Of a DNA stretch of 64,000 bases, positions 1-10,379 are shown in pieces. This DNA is from an uncultured Chloroflexota bacterium. Lineage in GTDB: Bacteria; Chloroflexota; Dehalococcoidia; Lucifugimonadales; UBA1127. The stretch's first letter is position 1, and every line of letters starts with the position of its first letter. The stretch is from NCBI GenBank assembly GCA_913045315.1, contig CAJWQJ010000008.1, positions 19,942 to 83,941 of the forward strand, read 5' to 3'. The notes under the pieces are model-generated. The model had not been told where the DNA came from and made no database searches. It saw only the letters and a program-made list of their open reading frames with translations. The translations under genes were made by a program, and so were the position numbers.

Positions 1-1
1 T

Positions 2-1906
2 ATCCCAATTATAAGTGACACTGCTGTTGATAAGGATTTTGGAACAGGAGCATTAAAAGTTACTCCTGGGCATAGTCAGGTAGACTTTGAAATAGGCCAA
101 CGACACAACTTACCTATAGTGCAGGTAATTCAACACGACGGAAAAATGAATTCCAATGCTGGGTTATATGAAGGCATGGATAGATTTGATGCAAGGGAAG
201 CTATTGTAAATGATTTACAAAAAGAAAATTTACTTACAGACATTGAGGACAATACCCACTCAATCGGCCATTGCCAAAGATCGAGAGATATAGTGGAGCC
301 AATAGTGAGCAAACAATGGTTTGTTAATATAGAACCACTTGCAAAACCAGCTATAGCTGCTGTCAAAAAAGGTGAGATCGAAATACTACCTGAACGCTTT
401 AAAAGAGTTTATGAAAATTGGATGGAAAACATAAGAGACTGGTGCATAAGCCGACAATTATGGTGGGGGCATCGAATACCTGTTTGGTATTGCGATGATT
501 GCGAAAATGAAATCGTTGAGGTTGAAGATCCTACTCATTGCCATGAATGCAACTCAACATCATTGGTTCAAGATGATGATGTTTTAGATACATGGTTCAG
601 TTCAGGGTTATGGACTCACTCGACCCTTGGTTGGCCTGAAGAAACAGAAGATTTAAATTATTTCTATCCAACAACTGTAATGGAAACTGGTCATGACATT
701 TTATTCTTCTGGGTAGCAAGAATGATAATGATGGGAATTGAAAATATGGGAAAACCTCCATTTAAGACCGTTTTATTAAGTGGATTAATCCGGGATATTG
801 AAGGAACAAAAATGAGTAAAACTCGTGGAAACGTTATCGATCCACGAGAAGCGATTCTAGAATATGGATGTGATGCTCTCAGATTTGCTTTAACTATTGG
901 CACAGCTCCCGGAAACGATGGGAGATTAGGTCCCCAAAAATTAGAATCTGGTAGAAATTTTGCAAATAAAATTTGGAATGCCGCCAGATATGTCATGTTA
1001 TCAATAAAGGATGAAGACGATCTACGAAACTGGGAAAACCCTGAACCTCAAACTATGGAAGATCGATGGATCCTTAGCCGATTACAAAAATGTATATCTG
1101 ATGTCAATAGACTTCTTGACAGCTTCTTAATCGGAGAAGCTGAACAAGTAATATACGACTTTATCTGGAACGATTATTGTGATTGGTACATTGAGGTATC
1201 TAAAGTTCGATATAGAAATAATCATCTTCATTCACCGAGTATAATTCTTGTCCATGTAATGGAAAAAGCATTACGACTTCTTCATCCATTTATGCCTTTT
1301 ATAACTGAAGAAATTTGGAGTAAAATTAACTCCACAATACCTCAAGAAAACAAGCAGCCCGAATCAATTATGATTGCAGAATATCCTGAAAGCATATCTT
1401 CTCTAATTGATCTAGAATCTGAGAAATCCTTTGGTTTACTTACTGAAATCATCCGTATGATTAGAAATATTCGTGCTGAGTTTAAAATAACTCCTACTCA
1501 AAATCTTGCATTGATTATTCAACAAAATGAAGAAAAAATCCCTTTTGAAAATGGATTAGACATCATTAAATCTATTGGGCGAATAGATCCTTTGATAATT
1601 GCTGATAACAATAGTGAAGTTAATTTAAGCGGTTCTGTAAATAGTGTTATTGGAGATATCTCACTTACGGTGCCGATGGAAAATTTAGTTGATATTCAAA
1701 AAGAAACTCAACGTTTAGAAAAGGAACTTTCTGATGCTTCTAATTTGCAGCAAAATATTAGTAAACGGTTAGAAGATACACAATTTCTCTCTAAGGCACC
1801 TGAAGAAGTAATTGATCGTGAAAGAGAAAAAGTTGCCGATCTAGACCAAAGAATAAGCCAATTGGTTGAGCTTATAAAACAACTAGTGAATAAAAAAATG
1901 AATTAG
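2..1906 (+). CDS. valS: Valyl-tRNA synthetase, 5'-truncated by window edge
   Basis: Class I aminoacyl-tRNA synthetase that charges tRNA-Val in the cytoplasm. The frame is open from base 2, upstream of the track's ATG at 119, and that extra part reads DFGTGALKVTPGHSQ, a hallmark of the ValRS editing domain, so the gene starts before the window. Visible parts are the end of the editing domain, the RQLWWGHRIPVWY block at about residue 150, the KMSKTRGN form of the KMSKS loop near residue 270, the anticodon-binding domain, and a C-terminal coiled-coil arm (about 540-630) typical of ValRS. The HIGH motif lies outside the window. The stop is 6 bp from the convergent lipoprotein gene. Identification is firm. 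Confidence 0.97.
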   Translation: MPIISDTAVDKDFGTGALKVTPGHSQVDFEIGQRHNLPIVQVIQHDGKMNSNAGLYEGMDRFDAREAIVNDLQKENLLTDIEDNTHSIGHCQRSRDIVEPIVSKQWFVNIEPLAKPAIAAVKKGEIEILPERFKRVYENWMENIRDWCISRQLWWGHRIPVWYCDDCENEIVEVEDPTHCHECNSTSLVQDDDVLDTWFSSGLWTHSTLGWPEETEDLNYFYPTTVMETGHDILFFWVARMIMMGIENMGKPPFKTVLLSGLIRDIEGTKMSKTRGNVIDPREAILEYGCDALRFALTIGTAPGNDGRLGPQKLESGRNFANKIWNAARYVMLSIKDEDDLRNWENPEPQTMEDRWILSRLQKCISDVNRLLDSFLIGEAEQVIYDFIWNDYCDWYIEVSKVRYRNNHLHSPSIILVHVMEKALRLLHPFMPFITEEIWSKINSTIPQENKQPESIMIAEYPESISSLIDLESEKSFGLLTEIIRMIRNIRAEFKITPTQNLALIIQQNEEKIPFENGLDIIKSIGRIDPLIIADNNSEVNLSGSVNSVIGDISLTVPMENLVDIQKETQRLEKELSDASNLQQNISKRLEDTQFLSKAPEEVIDREREKVADLDQRISQLVELIKQLVNKKMN

Positions 1907-1912
1907 TTTATG

Positions 1913-2344
1913 CTATCTTGCATCTCTATAATCAACTACTATCCGATCTCCGTCTTTCAAAATTAAATCTTCGAAATCACCACTAAAAAGTTCTCCATTA
2001 AGGGAGATTTTAATTTCGGGAAGTTCTCTATATGGATTTTGATCACCCCACACTTCCATAAAATCTAAGAGAGTGAATTCTTTGCGGTCAGGTGATTCCA
2101 CATAGACTATCGATGATCCATCGTGAGTATGCAAAGCTTTCGTGCATTCTGGTTCTATTCCAATATTTGGTGGAAGCATCATTGGAGTTCCATTGGCAAC
2201 AATCACAATTGTCACTTGCATCTGAACTTTAAGATCTTCATGCGTTACACAATCATTTGACGTGATCGGTGTAGAGTTTTGGCAACCTGCAAAAGTAACT
2301 GCAACTAGAAAAAGAAATACAATTTTCATGATTTTAATACTCAT
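1913..2344 (-). CDS. Conserved lipoprotein with HTHDG motif, function unknown
   Basis: 143 aa. A signal peptide of about 20 residues ends in the lipobox TFAGC, so the mature protein should be a membrane-anchored lipoprotein. The body carries a conserved-looking core, KALHTHDGSSIVYVESPDR, followed by FTLLDFMEVWG and an acidic C terminus ending in DGDRIVVDYRD. The His-rich HTHD segment could bind metal, but that is inference. I recall similar HTHD..G-VES-FTL.DF..WG proteins in other environmental prokaryotes, without a known function. A start at 2344 is supported by AAAGG five bases upstream. It lies convergent to valS and downstream of the secA-linked gene. Confidence 0.75.
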   Translation of the reverse strand: MSIKIMKIVFLFLVAVTFAGCQNSTPITSNDCVTHEDLKVQMQVTIVIVANGTPMMLPPNIGIEPECTKALHTHDGSSIVYVESPDRKEFTLLDFMEVWGDQNPYRELPEIKISLNGELFSGDFEDLILKDGDRIVVDYRDAR

Positions 2345-2374
2345 AGTTACCTTTTCTCATAAATTTATGTCAAG

Positions 2375-3109
2375 TTATATTTTTAATCTTTCTATCGCAA
2401 TGTTTGTATCACTAGCGACTCTTGTAGGTTCACCCTTATTAACTCGTCTTTTAAACAAAAAATATAATATCCAAACGCTTAGCCTGTTAGTAGATACAGT
2501 CTCATTGCTCTTAAGCGAATCAAAGAATTCTTGAAGCAAAAATGAATTATTCTGTTCATATAGATGCATTAAAACTAATTCGTTATCAACTTTCTGATCA
2601 TGGAAACCTTTACTTATCAAATCTTTCAACAACATTTTACTTGAGACTTGATGAAGAGATTCTTCAACTATTACTCCATACCAGTAGTTTAGATAACCCC
2701 TATATTTAATAGTACCCAATAAATCCTTAATTTCATTTTGAGTGAATGCGTGCATGAATTCACCATTATTTAAATCATGTATAACCTCATTAGGATTTAC
2801 TAAATCAATAAGTTCACGAGTAAGCCTTCTGGCAAGTAATGGCCAATCAAAAGCCTCACCAAAAATTAAATAATTATATTGAATTCCCTTTTTAAATTCC
2901 TCAGTGACAAGGGGCCATTCGCCTATTGCTTTTAACAAAAAATATTTCCAATTGCCATGTTTTTGTATCGACGAACGAAGAGAAATTATTATAGATGACA
3001 CTTCATTAGATTGATTAACTTCGTTATATTTCCCAACTACATCAATTTTACTTGAAAAGACATCATATGAATTCATCCAACTAGTATCTTCTATATTCAA
3101 ATCTTTCAT
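2375..3109 (-). CDS. Hypothetical protein translationally coupled to secA
   Basis: 244 aa, soluble, with no signal peptide or membrane segment. Noticeable blocks are WKYFLLKAIGEWPLVTEE, NYLIFGEAFDWPLLARRL and a basic, helical C terminus (FLFKRRVNKGEPTR). I recall related conserved hypothetical proteins with a GEAFDW block in Chloroflexota but no function. Its ATG begins one base after the secA stop (TAA-A-ATG), so it is co-transcribed and probably translationally coupled with secA. That would fit an accessory role in secretion or simply shared expression. A named function cannot be supported. Confidence 0.7.
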   Translation of the reverse strand: MKDLNIEDTSWMNSYDVFSSKIDVVGKYNEVNQSNEVSSIIISLRSSIQKHGNWKYFLLKAIGEWPLVTEEFKKGIQYNYLIFGEAFDWPLLARRLTRELIDLVNPNEVIHDLNNGEFMHAFTQNEIKDLLGTIKYRGYLNYWYGVIVEESLHQVSSKMLLKDLISKGFHDQKVDNELVLMHLYEQNNSFLLQEFFDSLKSNETVSTNRLSVWILYFLFKRRVNKGEPTRVASDTNIAIERLKI

Positions 3110-3110
3110 T

Positions 3111-5825
3111 TTAGACAGCTACACCATGACATCGTTTGTATTTCTTTCCACTGCCACAAGGACATTGGTCATTTCTTCCAATTTTTTCAGATGAACCTTT
3201 TGTGAAATTATTTGCAGGAGCTGAAGCGATAGGTCTCGATTGTTTTGTATGAATGTGCTTATTTCTAGAAGGGCTAGCATTTTTAGAAAATTCACTTCTG
3301 TATTCAGCTGAAGACAAATGGAATATACCTGAAACAATGTCATGTTGGATTGATAATAACATTTCTTGAAACTGTTCATGCCCTTGAGCTCTGTACGCTA
3401 CAAGGGGATCACGTTGACCAAAAGCTTGTAATCCAACGCCTTGTCTTAAATTTTCCATAGCTGTGAGGTGATTGACCCAATGAGAATCTATGGTTCTAAG
3501 CATAACCACCCGTTCAAGTTCACGCATTGCATCATATTTGAGTTGTTCTTCATTTTGGTCATAAATTAAAAATACATGATTCATTATGGTTTCTTTGATT
3601 TCGGGAGTGTCTAAATTAAATAGCTCATCAAAATCAAGATCTGAAATTCCTTCTCCAACTATCGAACTGATTTCCTGAACTAAATTTTGAGGATTTTGCC
3701 CATCAGTTTGATTTGAGTAAAAGTAATCATCCACTATCTGAACAAGTTCTTTTTCAACCATATCAGCAATATTTAATTTTAAATCAGCACCAGCTAAAAT
3801 TTTGACTCTTTCTCCATATATTACCTCTCGTTGCATATTAATTACGTCATCAAACTCTACCAAATGCTTCCGAATTTCAAAATTATGAGCTTCAACTTTT
3901 GTCTGGACATTTCCTATGGCTTTTGTAACCATATTTGCTTCTATGGGTTGATCTTCTTCTATACCGATAAGATCCATAAAGCCTTTAACTCTCTCCCCTC
4001 CAAAACGACGCATAACATCATCTTCTAGGGAAACATAAAATCTTGACTCTCCAGGGTCACCTTGCCTTCCGGACCTTCCTCTTAGCTGGTTATCAATCCT
4101 TCGAGCTTCATGTTTTTCTGTGCCTAACACATATAATCCACCTGATGATCGAACTAATTCTTGTTCTTTCTCCCATTCTTTGGAAAAATCATCTCGAATT
4201 TCAGATACTTGCACTGCATCTGTTTCCTTTTGGATCCCTCTTTTATACAATTCAGAACTTATTGAAGATTCTAGATTCCCACCTAATATAATGTCTGTAC
4301 CCCGACCTGCCATATTCGTTGCAACAGTAACAGAACCCATACGGCCAGCATTGGCAACAATACTTGCTTCTCTTTCATGGTTTTTTGCGTTCAAAACTTC
4401 ATGAGGAATTCCACGCTTTTTTAAAGACATACTCAATGATTCTGAGTTTTCTATAGAGGTAGTTCCAATTAATATAGGTCTTCCGGATTTATGTTTTTCC
4501 TCTATGTCCTCTACAATAGCTTTCCATTTAGAATTAGAAGTTTTATACACAACATCTGAATGATCATCACGAACCATAGGACGATTTGATGGGACTGGGA
4601 TAACCCCCAAACCATAGATCTTCATAAATTCTTCGGATTCAGTAGAAGCAGTTCCAGTCATGCCAGCAAGTTTCTCATACATTCTAAAGTAATTTTGCAA
4701 AGTAATGGTTGCATAAGTAATTGATTCTTGTCGGATACGAACACCTTCTTTTGCCTCAATCGCTTGATGCAAACCATCAGAAAACCTTCTGCCTTCCATT
4801 AATCGTCCAGTAAATTCGTCAACAATCACAATATTTCCACTTTGTACAACATAGTCTCGATCTTTTTTGTATATGACTGATGCACGAATAGCATTTTCAA
4901 CATAATGAATCAATTGAAAGTTTTCTGGATCATATAAATTTCCAAGATTCAATATTTTTTCCACTTTACTAATTCCTTCGTCAGTAAGTGTGATTCCACG
5001 ATTTTTCTCTTCAATCATGAAATCATTATTTTCCTGAAGCCTTGGAGTAATCTTAGCCATTGTTCCATACAATCTATTAGCTTCCTGTGCGGGACCACTT
5101 ATTATTAAAGGAGTTCGAGCTTCATCAATTAGAATGTAATCAACTTCATCCACAATTGAATAATTTAAACCCCTCTGAACAAGCATTTCTTCATCGACTG
5201 ACATATTATCTCTTAGGTAATCAAACCCGAACTCATGATTAGTCCCATAAGTAATGTCCGCTGCATATGCTTCTTTTCTACTAGCAGATTTCAATGACAT
5301 CAATCCTTTTGATGAATCGTTTGAATTCTGATCATAAATAAAAGATGTTTCATGTTGTAATGCGGAAACACTTAGCCCAAGACCTGAATAAACTGGCCCC
5401 ATCCATTGCACATCTCGTCGAGCAAGGTAATCATTAACAGTAACTATATGAACTCCTTTTCCAGAAATAGCATTTAAATATGCAGCTAATGTGGCAACTA
5501 AAGTTTTACCTTCACCAGTTTTCATCTCTGCAATGTTACCGTAATGGAGAACAAGTCCACCCAAAAGTTGAACATCATAATGTCTAAGCCCGATATGTCG
5601 AAAAGCAGACTCTCTTACTGCAGCAAAGGCTGATGGCAGAATATCTTCAATAGTTCGGCCTTCATGAAGTTGTTTTTGGAATTTTATAGTAGTTTCAATT
5701 AACTCAGAATCATTTAATGCAGAGTAATGGGCTTCGAACTCATTGATCTTTTCAATAACAGAATTGAATTTCTGCAAGGATTTATCTGACTTCTTCGTAA
5801 ATAATTTTGTAATACTTCCTATCAT
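3111..5825 (-). CDS. secA: Protein translocase subunit SecA
   Basis: 904 aa, the usual bacterial SecA length. It is the ATPase motor that pushes preproteins through SecYEG at the inner face of the membrane. Visible signatures are Walker A MKTGEGKT (about residue 100), the DEAD-type segment IVDEVDYILIDEARTPL (about 225), TSIENSE and the motif VI region GRSGRQGDPG (about 580-590), and helical wing/scaffold sequence VMLRTIDSHWVNHL. The C terminus ends in the SEC-C zinc motif CPCGSGKKYKRCHG, which in other bacteria binds SecB or ribosomes. The downstream 244-aa gene starts one base after its stop. Annotation is secure. Confidence 0.98.
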   Translation of the reverse strand: MIGSITKLFTKKSDKSLQKFNSVIEKINEFEAHYSALNDSELIETTIKFQKQLHEGRTIEDILPSAFAAVRESAFRHIGLRHYDVQLLGGLVLHYGNIAEMKTGEGKTLVATLAAYLNAISGKGVHIVTVNDYLARRDVQWMGPVYSGLGLSVSALQHETSFIYDQNSNDSSKGLMSLKSASRKEAYAADITYGTNHEFGFDYLRDNMSVDEEMLVQRGLNYSIVDEVDYILIDEARTPLIISGPAQEANRLYGTMAKITPRLQENNDFMIEEKNRGITLTDEGISKVEKILNLGNLYDPENFQLIHYVENAIRASVIYKKDRDYVVQSGNIVIVDEFTGRLMEGRRFSDGLHQAIEAKEGVRIRQESITYATITLQNYFRMYEKLAGMTGTASTESEEFMKIYGLGVIPVPSNRPMVRDDHSDVVYKTSNSKWKAIVEDIEEKHKSGRPILIGTTSIENSESLSMSLKKRGIPHEVLNAKNHEREASIVANAGRMGSVTVATNMAGRGTDIILGGNLESSISSELYKRGIQKETDAVQVSEIRDDFSKEWEKEQELVRSSGGLYVLGTEKHEARRIDNQLRGRSGRQGDPGESRFYVSLEDDVMRRFGGERVKGFMDLIGIEEDQPIEANMVTKAIGNVQTKVEAHNFEIRKHLVEFDDVINMQREVIYGERVKILAGADLKLNIADMVEKELVQIVDDYFYSNQTDGQNPQNLVQEISSIVGEGISDLDFDELFNLDTPEIKETIMNHVFLIYDQNEEQLKYDAMRELERVVMLRTIDSHWVNHLTAMENLRQGVGLQAFGQRDPLVAYRAQGHEQFQEMLLSIQHDIVSGIFHLSSAEYRSEFSKNASPSRNKHIHTKQSRPIASAPANNFTKGSSEKIGRNDQCPCGSGKKYKRCHGVAV

Positions 5826-5878
5826 ACTTAAAAAACCTTAATAAAATACTAAAATTTTTTTTTCGCAGAAAAAATGAA

Positions 5879-6832
5879 CTAAAAACCATCGAACATTGCG
5901 CCAACTGACCGACCACTATATATACGATTTATCGCCTCTCCGAGCAGAGGAGCGATTGTAATAACTGAAACCTTTTCTAGACCTGTGGTCTCTGCTTGAG
6001 GAACAGTATCCGTAACAATCATCTCTAGTATTGAACTATTTGAAATACGATCATTAGCTTTACCAGAAAATATTCCATGAGTAGAGCATGCATACACTTC
6101 TTTAGCACCAGCCAAAATAACTGCCTCCGCAGCAGAAGTTAATGATCCACCAGTGTCCGTTTCATCATCAAACATTATTGCTGTGGCCCCAACAACATCA
6201 CCTATAACATTTAACGCTTCACTGCCATCATCATTTCCTGTTCTACGCTTCTCAACAATTGCTAGCGGAGCACTTAATCTACTTGCCAAATCTCTAGCCC
6301 TTTTGCTTATTCCAACATCTACCGCTACTACAACTGGATTTTCAAAGGATTTGCTTTTTAGATAAGATGCTTGTAATGGTAGTGCAGTAAGTTCATCAAC
6401 AGGAATATTAAAAAAACCCTGGATTTGACCAGCATGTAAGTCCATTGTCAACAAACGATCAGCACCGGCAGCGGTAATTAAATCAGCAATTAACCTTGCT
6501 GTAATTGGAACTCGAGGTTGATCTTTCTTATCAGTCCTACCATATGCATAATAAGGAACCACTGCAGTAATTCTTCCTGCAGACGCCCTTTTTGCAGCAT
6601 CAATCATAATCAATAATTCCATAATGCTATCATTGACACTAGGTGAGCATGGTTGAATTATAAATACATCTTGTTGGCGAATATTTTCTTGATATTGGAC
6701 AAATGTATTCTCATTTGCAAATTTTGAAACTTCTGCAGAACCTAGTGGTATTTCCAAGTAATCACAAACTGATCTTGCAAGTGAAGGATGCCGATTTCCA
6801 GTAAAAATTTTAAGCTGATCTAAAGGTGGCAT
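5879..6832 (-). CDS. prs: Ribose-phosphate pyrophosphokinase (PRPP synthetase)
   Basis: 317 aa, matching the normal family length. It makes PRPP from ribose 5-phosphate and ATP for purine, pyrimidine, His and Trp synthesis. The N-terminal KIFTGNRHPSLA block, the flexible loop YGRTDKKDQPRVPITA, the metal site TMDLHAGQIQGFF and the PRPP-binding loop FDDETDTGGS are all present. The PRPP loop differs slightly from the usual VDDMIDTAGT form, which is common among class I enzymes of deep lineages. AGAGG lies eight bases before the ATG. It is divergent from purA, so two PRPP/purine-pathway genes share one intergenic region. Confidence 0.96.
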   Translation of the reverse strand: MPPLDQLKIFTGNRHPSLARSVCDYLEIPLGSAEVSKFANENTFVQYQENIRQQDVFIIQPCSPSVNDSIMELLIMIDAAKRASAGRITAVVPYYAYGRTDKKDQPRVPITARLIADLITAAGADRLLTMDLHAGQIQGFFNIPVDELTALPLQASYLKSKSFENPVVVAVDVGISKRARDLASRLSAPLAIVEKRRTGNDDGSEALNVIGDVVGATAIMFDDETDTGGSLTSAAEAVILAGAKEVYACSTHGIFSGKANDRISNSSILEMIVTDTVPQAETTGLEKVSVITIAPLLGEAINRIYSGRSVGAMFDGF

Positions 6833-6868
6833 TATTTTTACCTCTAAAAATAGGTTTGGAAACGTAAC

Positions 6869-6905
6869 AATAAGATTATAACATAGGAATCAAAATAATC
6901 TTATT
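6869..6905. repeat. 10-bp perfect inverted repeat in the prs-purA divergent region
   Basis: AATAAGATTA and TAATCTTATT form a perfect inverted repeat with a 17-base spacer, between the divergent prs and purA starts. It is AT-only apart from one G/C per arm, so it could be a weak hairpin or an operator for coordinated purine control. No known PurR box is recognisable in it. The role is inference. Confidence 0.4.
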
Positions 6906-6918
6906 ATTTGTTTGCATA

Positions 6919-8279
<1,361 letters not shown>

Positions 8280-8297
8280 AAAGGGATTAATTTTTAT

Positions 8298-8912
8298 TCA
8301 AAGAAGTTTATATTGATATGGTTCATTGGCTTCAATATTTTCAGAAGTATTTAATCTAAAATCAATTTGCTGGATCAGTTTAGGTATTTTAGCTATGTCA
8401 CTTTCAAGAACTTGTCTAAGATTTCCTTGATGAAGAGCTGCTGCAGGGTGATACATAGGAAAAAAATACACTCCATTCCAATCAAAAAGTTCACCATGAA
8501 CTTTAGAAATAGAATTACCTGGAAGAAAATAGCTCAAAGCAAATCGACCTAAACCAACAATTACCTTTGGCTCAACTAATTTAATTTGTTTATCAAAATA
8601 TGGTCTGCACGACTCAATTTCAATTGGAATAGGGTCTCTATTATTTGGGGGGCGACATTTTACAATATTAGTTATGTAAACTTTATTTCTATCCATTCCA
8701 ATCTTTTCAAGCAGACTATCCAGTAGTTTACCGGCCTGACCAACAAACGGAATTCCTTGTTTGTCTTCATTAGAACCCGGAGCCTCTCCTACAAACATAA
8801 TGTCAGATGGAATAGGTCCTTCACCGGGAACAGCTAATATTCTCCCTTCACAGAGAGAACAAATTGAACATTTATTTATTTGTTCTCGCAATAAAGCATA
8901 TTCGGAATTCAT
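8298..8912 (-). CDS. Uracil-DNA glycosylase, family 4 (Fe-S)
   Basis: 204 aa. It removes uracil from DNA in base-excision repair. Family 4 features are visible: paired N-terminal cysteines (C15, C18) and a second Cys pair in CRPPNNRDPIPIEIESC as probable 4Fe-4S ligands, motif A GEAPGSNEDKQGIPFVGQAG, and motif B YHPAA. The length is right for the compact thermophile/bacterial family 4 enzymes and shorter than the UdgX or phage-polymerase-linked forms. It lies convergent with purA and is transcribed alone. The start at 8912 has a weak GGGTTG upstream. Confidence 0.92.
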   Translation of the reverse strand: MNSEYALLREQINKCSICSLCEGRILAVPGEGPIPSDIMFVGEAPGSNEDKQGIPFVGQAGKLLDSLLEKIGMDRNKVYITNIVKCRPPNNRDPIPIEIESCRPYFDKQIKLVEPKVIVGLGRFALSYFLPGNSISKVHGELFDWNGVYFFPMYHPAAALHQGNLRQVLESDIAKIPKLIQQIDFRLNTSENIEANEPYQYKLL

Positions 8913-9028
8913 TTCAACCCAGAAAATCCTCAGATTTTGAATTCTTTATATTCAATACAAAGAATTCAATAAAGTAAATATTTTTATCTATATTTAAGTC
9001 AACACTTAATTGTAAAAATAATATTGAA

Positions 9029-9043
9029 TTTCTAATTTAGAAA
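9029..9043. promoter_or_regulatory. 7-1-7 palindrome upstream of the iron transporter operon
   Basis: TTTCTAA-T-TTAGAAA is a perfect interrupted palindrome 58 bases upstream of the binding-protein ATG. A self-complementary AGTATATACT follows immediately. It is a candidate operator for an iron-responsive repressor. It matches neither the Fur nor the DtxR/IdeR consensus closely, so the regulator is unknown. Confidence 0.35.
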
Positions 9044-9100
9044 GTATATACTAAACTAATAATTATATACACACATTCTTAAGAAGGAGAGTACCTATAA

Positions 9101-10207
9101 ATGAAACGTTATCTTTACATGTTCGCACTTACCCTCAGCGTTTTCGCACTTATCGGCTGTTCAAGTGATCCTGAAATAGTTGAAAAGATTGTTGAGGTTG
9201 AGGTAGAAAAGATTGTTGAGGTTGAAAAAGACCCAGGTAAGCTAGTTATTTATTCTGGAAGAAAAGAATCTCTAGTTGGACCAATAATTGATCAATTCGC
9301 TGACGCGACTGGAATTGAAGTAGAAGTAAAATATGGTTCTTCAGCACCTATTGCCGCTCTACTTATGGAAGAAGGGGACAAGAGCCCTGCTGATATTTTC
9401 TATGCTCAAGATCCAGGTGCCATTGGTTCAGTTGAAAGCATGTTACAGCCAATAAGTGACTCAATACTTACAAAAACCACTACTTCGGATGATGGTAAAA
9501 CTGAAACCAGTGCTCTAGTTCCTGATTGGGCTAAGTCACCATCTAATTTATGGACTGGTATTACTGGTAGAGCTCGTGTAGTTGTATATAACACTGCTAC
9601 AGTGACTGAAGCTGATTTACCTGACACCATGACTGGATTCTGTGATGCTAAATGGAAAGGCCGAATTGGTTGGGCTCCAAGCAATTCATCCTTCCAAACA
9701 ATGATTACTGCTATGAGAGCAGAATGGGGAGAAGCACAGACTAAGCAATGGATTGAATGCATCCGAGACAATGATGCATCAGTATATCCAAAAAATACCC
9801 CTCAAGTTGAAGCTGCAGCAAAAGGGGAAATTGATGTTGGATTTGTAAATCACTACTATCTTTACAAGTTTGTATTGGATAAGAGTGAGGGTGATCAATT
9901 CAAAGCTAGAAACTATCATCCAAGAACAGCTGGACCAGGTTCAATGGTAATGGTTTCTGCAGCAGGCATCCTTAAATCATCTGAAAACAAAGCAAATGCT
10001 GAAAAATTCCTTGAATTCATGCTTTCAGGTGTTAGTCAAAATTATTTCGCAAACTCAACAAGAGAATATCCTCTTATTGATGGCGTAAAAACTCATCCAT
10101 TGTTAACACCAATGAGTGAAATCAATAAACCCGGAGTAACATTAGCTGAGCTTCAAGATATAGCTGGCAGTGCAAAGCTACTTACTGATGCCGGTGTCTT
10201 AGACTAA
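9101..10207 (+). CDS. Ferric-iron ABC transporter substrate-binding lipoprotein
   Basis: 368 aa. It is an extracytoplasmic binding protein of the FbpA/FutA class (type 2 periplasmic-binding fold), which delivers Fe3+ to the permease encoded downstream. The signal peptide ends in lipobox LIGC with Cys20, followed by a flexible repeat linker (VEKIVEVEVEKIVEVEKD), then KLVIYSGRKESLVGPIIDQF, the usual N terminus of mature Fbp-type proteins. GEIDVGFVNHYYLYKF carries a YY pair resembling the iron-binding tyrosines of the family. Shine-Dalgarno AAGGAGAG is strong. Thiamine or sulfate binding is a less likely alternative; the permease and ATPase types support iron. Confidence 0.9.
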   Translation: MKRYLYMFALTLSVFALIGCSSDPEIVEKIVEVEVEKIVEVEKDPGKLVIYSGRKESLVGPIIDQFADATGIEVEVKYGSSAPIAALLMEEGDKSPADIFYAQDPGAIGSVESMLQPISDSILTKTTTSDDGKTETSALVPDWAKSPSNLWTGITGRARVVVYNTATVTEADLPDTMTGFCDAKWKGRIGWAPSNSSFQTMITAMRAEWGEAQTKQWIECIRDNDASVYPKNTPQVEAAAKGEIDVGFVNHYYLYKFVLDKSEGDQFKARNYHPRTAGPGSMVMVSAAGILKSSENKANAEKFLEFMLSGVSQNYFANSTREYPLIDGVKTHPLLTPMSEINKPGVTLAELQDIAGSAKLLTDAGVLD

Positions 10208-10226
10208 TTAACAAAGGAAGTTAAAT

Positions 10227-10370
10227 ATGGAAGCATACTGCTTTAAATGCAGAAAAAAAACAGAAATGAAAAATACTGTTGCGGCAACTTTAAAAAATGG
10301 TAAGCCAGCAACAAAAGGATCATGTGCAATATGTGACGCAAATATGTCACGTATTGGGAAGCACAGTTAA
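10227..10370 (+). CDS. Small zinc-ribbon protein, DUF5679-like (47 aa)
   Basis: This gene is too short for the ORF track. It encodes a 47-residue protein beginning MEAYCFKCRKKTEMKN, with two CxxC knuckles (C5/C8 and C33/C36), an invariant-looking LKNGKPATKG core and a basic end RIGKHS. This matches my memory of the DUF5679 family of tiny zinc-ribbon proteins. AAGGAAG sits about six bases upstream of the ATG. It lies 19 bp after the iron-binding protein gene and before the permease, so it is probably in the same transcript. A nucleic-acid-binding or zinc role is inference. Confidence 0.8.
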   Translation: MEAYCFKCRKKTEMKNTVAATLKNGKPATKGSCAICDANMSRIGKHS

Positions 10371-10379
10371 GGATTCAAA

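Noticed and set aside
3119-3379. 86-aa minus-strand ORF inside secA
   Set aside because: Alternate frame of the SecA C terminus, with no ribosome site; the secA frame is intact.
9181-9233. GTTGAGGTTGA-type repeats in the iron-binding lipoprotein as a DNA repeat element
   Set aside because: They encode the VEKIVEVEVEK linker after the lipobox, a normal feature of such proteins.
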